Positions 61,260 through 64,000 of a stretch of DNA of 64,000 nt are shown piece after piece. The stretch is from NCBI GenBank assembly GCA_033239525.1, contig BSYO01000006.1, positions 20,422,175 to 20,486,174 of the forward strand. The letters are read 5' to 3'. The DNA is from Nepenthes gracilis. Taxonomy: Eukaryota; Streptophyta; Magnoliopsida; Caryophyllales; Nepenthaceae. Position numbers and translations under genes: made by a program. Every line of letters begins with the position of its first letter. Position 1 is the first letter of the stretch. The notes below the pieces were generated by a model. The model had not been told where the DNA came from. It saw only the letters and a program-made list of their open reading frames with translations, and did not search any database.

Positions 61260-61770
61260 AGTAACAATGTACTCTATCTTACTGTAGTGAGCAACAATGT
61301 ACTCTATCTTACTGTAGTCATATATCTGGTAACAAGGGCCATAGGATCGTCCTGACTCTATTTAGTTCTCCACAAACTTGGCCCTGCCAAGTGCTCTAGG
61401 CAAGGTGCCATAGCAATTGTTCTCGCCAGATATCATTGCAAGGCCCGAAGATGAAGTAATTTAAAGGAGTAGAAGTCATCAAACCTTGCGTAGGAGTGGA
61501 GAGAAACTTGAACACTGTCAGGTACGCTGCAACAGTGAGGGTCTGGTGAGGTTTGAACAGCAGATTCTCCAAGGCCTCTGCCACGGTCGAATCAACAACG
61601 TTACTATCGGTGAAGCGACTCCTCAAACTCATCCGATTCATGCTTTGGTGGACAGTGTGTTGTTGGACAGTCACCTGTATCTCCTTCAACTCCATCGACA
61701 GCGCTGCGATGGAAGCGTCAAGGGCGTCGAGTGCTTCTGCTTAATTGCGAGCGCCATTTGCTCTACCTTG
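61260..61770 (-). pseudogene. Partial gag of the kinase-carrying element
   Basis: After the primer-binding site, an ATG region (MALAIKQ) leads into a coiled N-terminal segment. The 99-codon frame at 61695-61396 includes TVAAYLTVFKFLS and LLNYFI-like PLNYFIFGPCNDIWRE, resembling the Ty3/gypsy Gag core (...FISGL..DIRRE...). Family-like sequence continues in another frame (AKFVEN) to about 61330. A direct repeat of about 30 bp containing GCAACAATGTACTCTATC lies at 61261-61318 next to the kinase junction. Confidence 0.65.
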
Positions 61771-61788
61771 TCTTAATGAAAGCACCAA
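61770..61788 (-). other. Primer-binding site of the kinase-carrying element
   Basis: On the minus strand TTGGTGCTTTCATTAAGAC follows the end of the 5' LTR. The word TTGGTGCTTTCATT is common at this place in several plant Ty3/gypsy elements. The tRNA is not assigned. Confidence 0.6.
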
Positions 61789-61882
61789 TAATACGTGCAC
61801 AATCGATGACGGCACGGAAAAGTGAAGGTTGACGACAAAATCAACGAAGTCGGCCGAGGAGGGGAGTTTGGCAGAGGATAAA
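61789..61882 (-). repeat. Truncated 5' LTR of the kinase-carrying element
   Basis: Only the last 94 bp of this LTR are present. They align with 59022-59115, with about a dozen and a half differences. The LTR end CA is TA here. The sequence stops abruptly where TGTAGCAACCCG begins. Confidence 0.7.
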
Positions 61883-62454
61883 TGTAGCAACCCGAGCTCG
61901 GATCTCCGAACCCGATCCGGATCGTCACGATGAAAATTTTAAATCATCCAAATCATCAACTATACGTAATTAATAAACTCAACATCATTAAAAAAAATCA
62001 TCAATAAACCTCATAAATATACCATTAATTAAATATCCATAATATTAATAATAAATAATTTCAATAAATGACATTAATGTCCAAAATATCAATCCTCATA
62101 AAAAATCTAATAAAAGTCAAACCGTAATTGAAGTAACAAAAATCTTAACTTTCTATCCTAGAAGCCTTGATCCTCAAGATCACCTCTGCTTGGAGTCTAC
62201 ACAGCGATCTCTTTTATCCTGATATCAACCTGTCTCCTTTGGAGCCAATAAAACACAAGAGTGAGTCGAATGCCCAGTAAGTAAATATAATCATTAACAG
62301 AAGAGTATAATTAAGCATTCCGAACAATAACACAATGAATAATATCAATAATAATAGGTAATATATCAACAACTGTTCGAGACTGAATAATATGTCGTGT
62401 CCACGACCCGAATGCTGCGTGAACGGCTAATTATCAAGGAAGCAACATGGATTC

Positions 62455-63035
62455 CGTCGAATCTGATCATCAGCTCAATACAATATTACAACTGTATCAA
62501 TGACAACAGTCTCCATGAACCTTATTCTACCATAGTGAACCAAAGGTTGCATATTTACGTCCTCGACGGCTGGGTGAGTCCCACGAGGTTACCTGGTATC
62601 CATAGCATCCCAACTATCCCTACAACAATCCATAGGCTGTACCCATAACACGCTCATACCATCTCCGATATCCCTCGCCAATAATATACCAGATATCATC
62701 TTCTACGATAGTCATTAGGTTATAAGCATCCCTCTTGACTAACTGTACGAGATAATAAGAACTTGATTATCAGCTCAATTTGATGTCACCACTGTACGAG
62801 ATAACAAGAATCTCCGTAGACCTTATTCCACTATAGTGAACCAAAGGCCGCGTATTTACGCTCCCGACGGCTAGGTGAGTACTACGAGGTTACCCGGTAT
62901 CCATGGTATCTCTACTATCCCTACAGTCCTCCCGGAGGCTGTACCCGTAGTATGCTTATACCATCTCTGATACCTCTCGTCAATGATATCCCATATATCA
63001 TCATCTACGATAGTCACTAGGTTATAAGTATAGCT
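62455..63035. repeat. Tandem duplication, two units of about 290 bp
   Basis: Units at about 62455-62735 and 62755-63035 share ATCAGCTCAAT, CTTATTC, ATAGTGAACCAAAGG, GGTGAGT, CACGAGGTTACC/TACGAGGTTACC, GGTATCCAT, CTATCCCTACA, GGCTGTACCC, ATACCATCTC and TACGATAGTCA. They differ at many sites, so the duplication is old. Confidence 0.85.
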
Positions 63036-63067
63036 TCACAATATCAACGACCTCAACTTTTGGAATA

Positions 63068-63245
63068 GAATCAGTATTGAAAAAGTATAGACTACTCTAC
63101 GGTCCTACGGACTCCCATACGCCCGGTTACCTTAAAATTTTCGTACACTCTCCTTTACTTATCTATAATGGAATCCGTATCAGAAAGGTGTAGACCACAC
63201 TAAGGTTTCGTAACCTCCCATTCGACTCGATACCTTAGTGTTTTC
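63068..63245. repeat. Tandem duplication, two units of about 90-110 bp
   Basis: The two units share GAATC/GGAATCCGTAT, AGTATAGAC/GTGTAGAC, CTAC-GG, CTCCCAT, CG-TACCTTA and TTTTC-TAC words. They are diverged but colinear. Confidence 0.6.
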
Positions 63246-63587
63246 ATACGACATCCTCAATTTTACCATAGAGTGACAATAAATGTACTCACACCACCAA
63301 AATTAACGCAAAGAATATTTTTACCAGATTTTGACAACGAGATACGAAAATAATCGTGCAACCGATTGATATTATTTCAAGCTTGTCAACATATAAATAT
63401 TTTCTATCATTACTATATATCAATATAAATATGCACCATCCCATATATAATTATGTATATACTTTCTAAATATATACATGCATAATTATGCATATAATTA
63501 TATACGTATATACACACACAACTGTACCATATACATATTTACCCATATACACGTACTCACGTGGCCCTACCCTACACACGCGCGCAG

Positions 63588-63690
63588 CAGCAATCTGCTG
63601 TCACACACACCACAACACACACACGCATGCAGCAATTTGCTGCTCACACCCACCGCAACACACACATGCACGCAGCATTCTGCTGCTCAC
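63588..63690. repeat. Minisatellite with three GCAGCA-loop-TGCTGC hairpins in CA-rich DNA
   Basis: Perfect inverted repeats CAGCA-ATC-TGCTG (63588-63600), GCAGCA-ATT-TGCTGC (63629-63643) and GCAGCA-TTC-TGCTGC (63672-63686) recur about every 42-43 bp. CACACA/CACCACAACACA spacers separate them. The open frames across it are low-complexity. Confidence 0.9.
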
Positions 63691-64000
63691 ACCCACCACA
63701 ACACACAATTACACACTATACACATATGCTAACACACAGCCATAACACACACACACAGCCAGCATCTATGCATAGAATGAAAATATGGTCCATATATGCA
63801 TATACACATACGCACGGAACCGTTTAATCACTCAAATTCACCAATCCTTCCTTCACAACTCTCGGCCATAACAGAGCACGAAGCCCTGTTTTTCCCGATT
63901 CAATTTTTTATGAAATAAAAAGGGAGAAAAGAATGGATCACAACAAGGCACCGAGGAATGCTTGCAAGAGGGAGATGATTTAACTTGCAAATGAGTGGAG

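Larger units (their letters stand above)
59022..61882 (-). mobile_element. Chimeric minus-strand LTR element carrying a captured kinase cDNA
   Basis: Read on the minus strand, the order is: end of the 5' LTR (61882-61789), primer-binding site (61788-61770), start and part of gag (about 61765-61260), a processed copy of a CDK-related kinase (61247-59782), remnant of a pol 3' end and polypurine tract (about 59710-59650), and a complete 3' LTR (59649-59022). The 94 bp of 5' LTR match the last part of the 3' LTR (ACGTGCAC, ATCGATGA, AAGTGAAGGT, AAGTCGG). Protease, reverse transcriptase and integrase are absent, so movement would have depended on another element. The pentamer after the 3' LTR is GTAGC on the plus strand; the matching one is outside the window. 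Confidence 0.75.
61883..64000 (+). mobile_element. Start of a long repeat-rich LTR or element, truncated by the window end
   Basis: It begins TGTAGCAACCCGAGC, a form common at the start of LTRs of plant Ty3/gypsy chromoviruses (TGTAACAACCC-like). It follows ATAAA, a candidate target-site pentamer whose partner would be outside the window. It apparently interrupts the 5' LTR of the kinase-carrying element. Internal tandem duplications and a CA-rich minisatellite are listed separately. No gag-pol is reached by 64000. Lineage is an inference from the terminal motif. Confidence 0.5.

Noticed and set aside
1..64000. tRNA and rRNA genes, CRISPR arrays
   Set aside because: No cloverleaf with paired A and B box sequences and no ribosomal segment was recognised. 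The tandem repeats present are minisatellites, LTR internal repeats or duplications in a plant genome, not CRISPR arrays.

Overview
The window is nuclear DNA from a plant, most likely a eudicot. The host genes are a Dof zinc-finger transcription factor and a DUF4408/DUF761 membrane protein, intergenic DNA is very AT-rich, and most of the remaining structure is LTR-retrotransposon sequence. No ribosomal RNA, tRNA, CRISPR array or bacterial-style operon was seen. Only two host genes look intact: the Dof gene (CDS 17885-18850) and the DUF4408 gene (CDS 36805-37533).

Layout. 1-17.5 kb is AT-rich intergenic DNA with local tandem duplications and old LTR remnants (about 5640-6440, 10872-11647, 12640-13341, 15826-16648). 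The Dof gene follows, with a TATA box and two upstream ORFs in its leader. 19-36 kb holds more AT-rich DNA, a 413-bp block flanked by 85-bp direct repeats (24847-25429), two solo LTRs with perfect 5-bp target-site duplications (26549-27371 flanked by AGTTT; 29274-30838 flanked by AAAGT), a GC-rich island with three G-boxes (31090-31400) and an older LTR copy (32584-33230). The DUF4408 gene follows, then about 9 kb of mostly featureless AT-rich DNA.

44.7-64 kb is a nest of retroelements. An old LTR (46516-58639) is split by an 11.4-kb Ty3/gypsy element of the Tat lineage (47076-58468, target-site duplication ATATA) that resembles the Retand group. It has 1.2-kb LTRs, a broken gag-pol with an additional second RNase H, and an intact, apparently spliced gene on the opposite strand. 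Between the converging ends of pol and the antisense gene lies an array of short hairpins whose stems differ between units but always remain paired. A 36-bp tandem repeat rich in W-box cores precedes the 3' LTR.

To its right is a second, minus-strand LTR element (59022-61882). It carries a gag fragment, then a processed and decayed copy of a plant CDK-related protein kinase, then the 3' end of an element. This looks like capture of a host cDNA by a retrotransposon. The truncated 5' LTR of that element abuts another element beginning TGTAGCAACCCG (61883 to the window end), which looks like the start of a long repeat-rich LTR.

The most notable observations are the covarying hairpin array, the kinase-capturing retroelement, and the intact antisense gene in an element whose gag-pol is dead. 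All boundaries, similarities and counts were read by eye; no alignment or database search was run.
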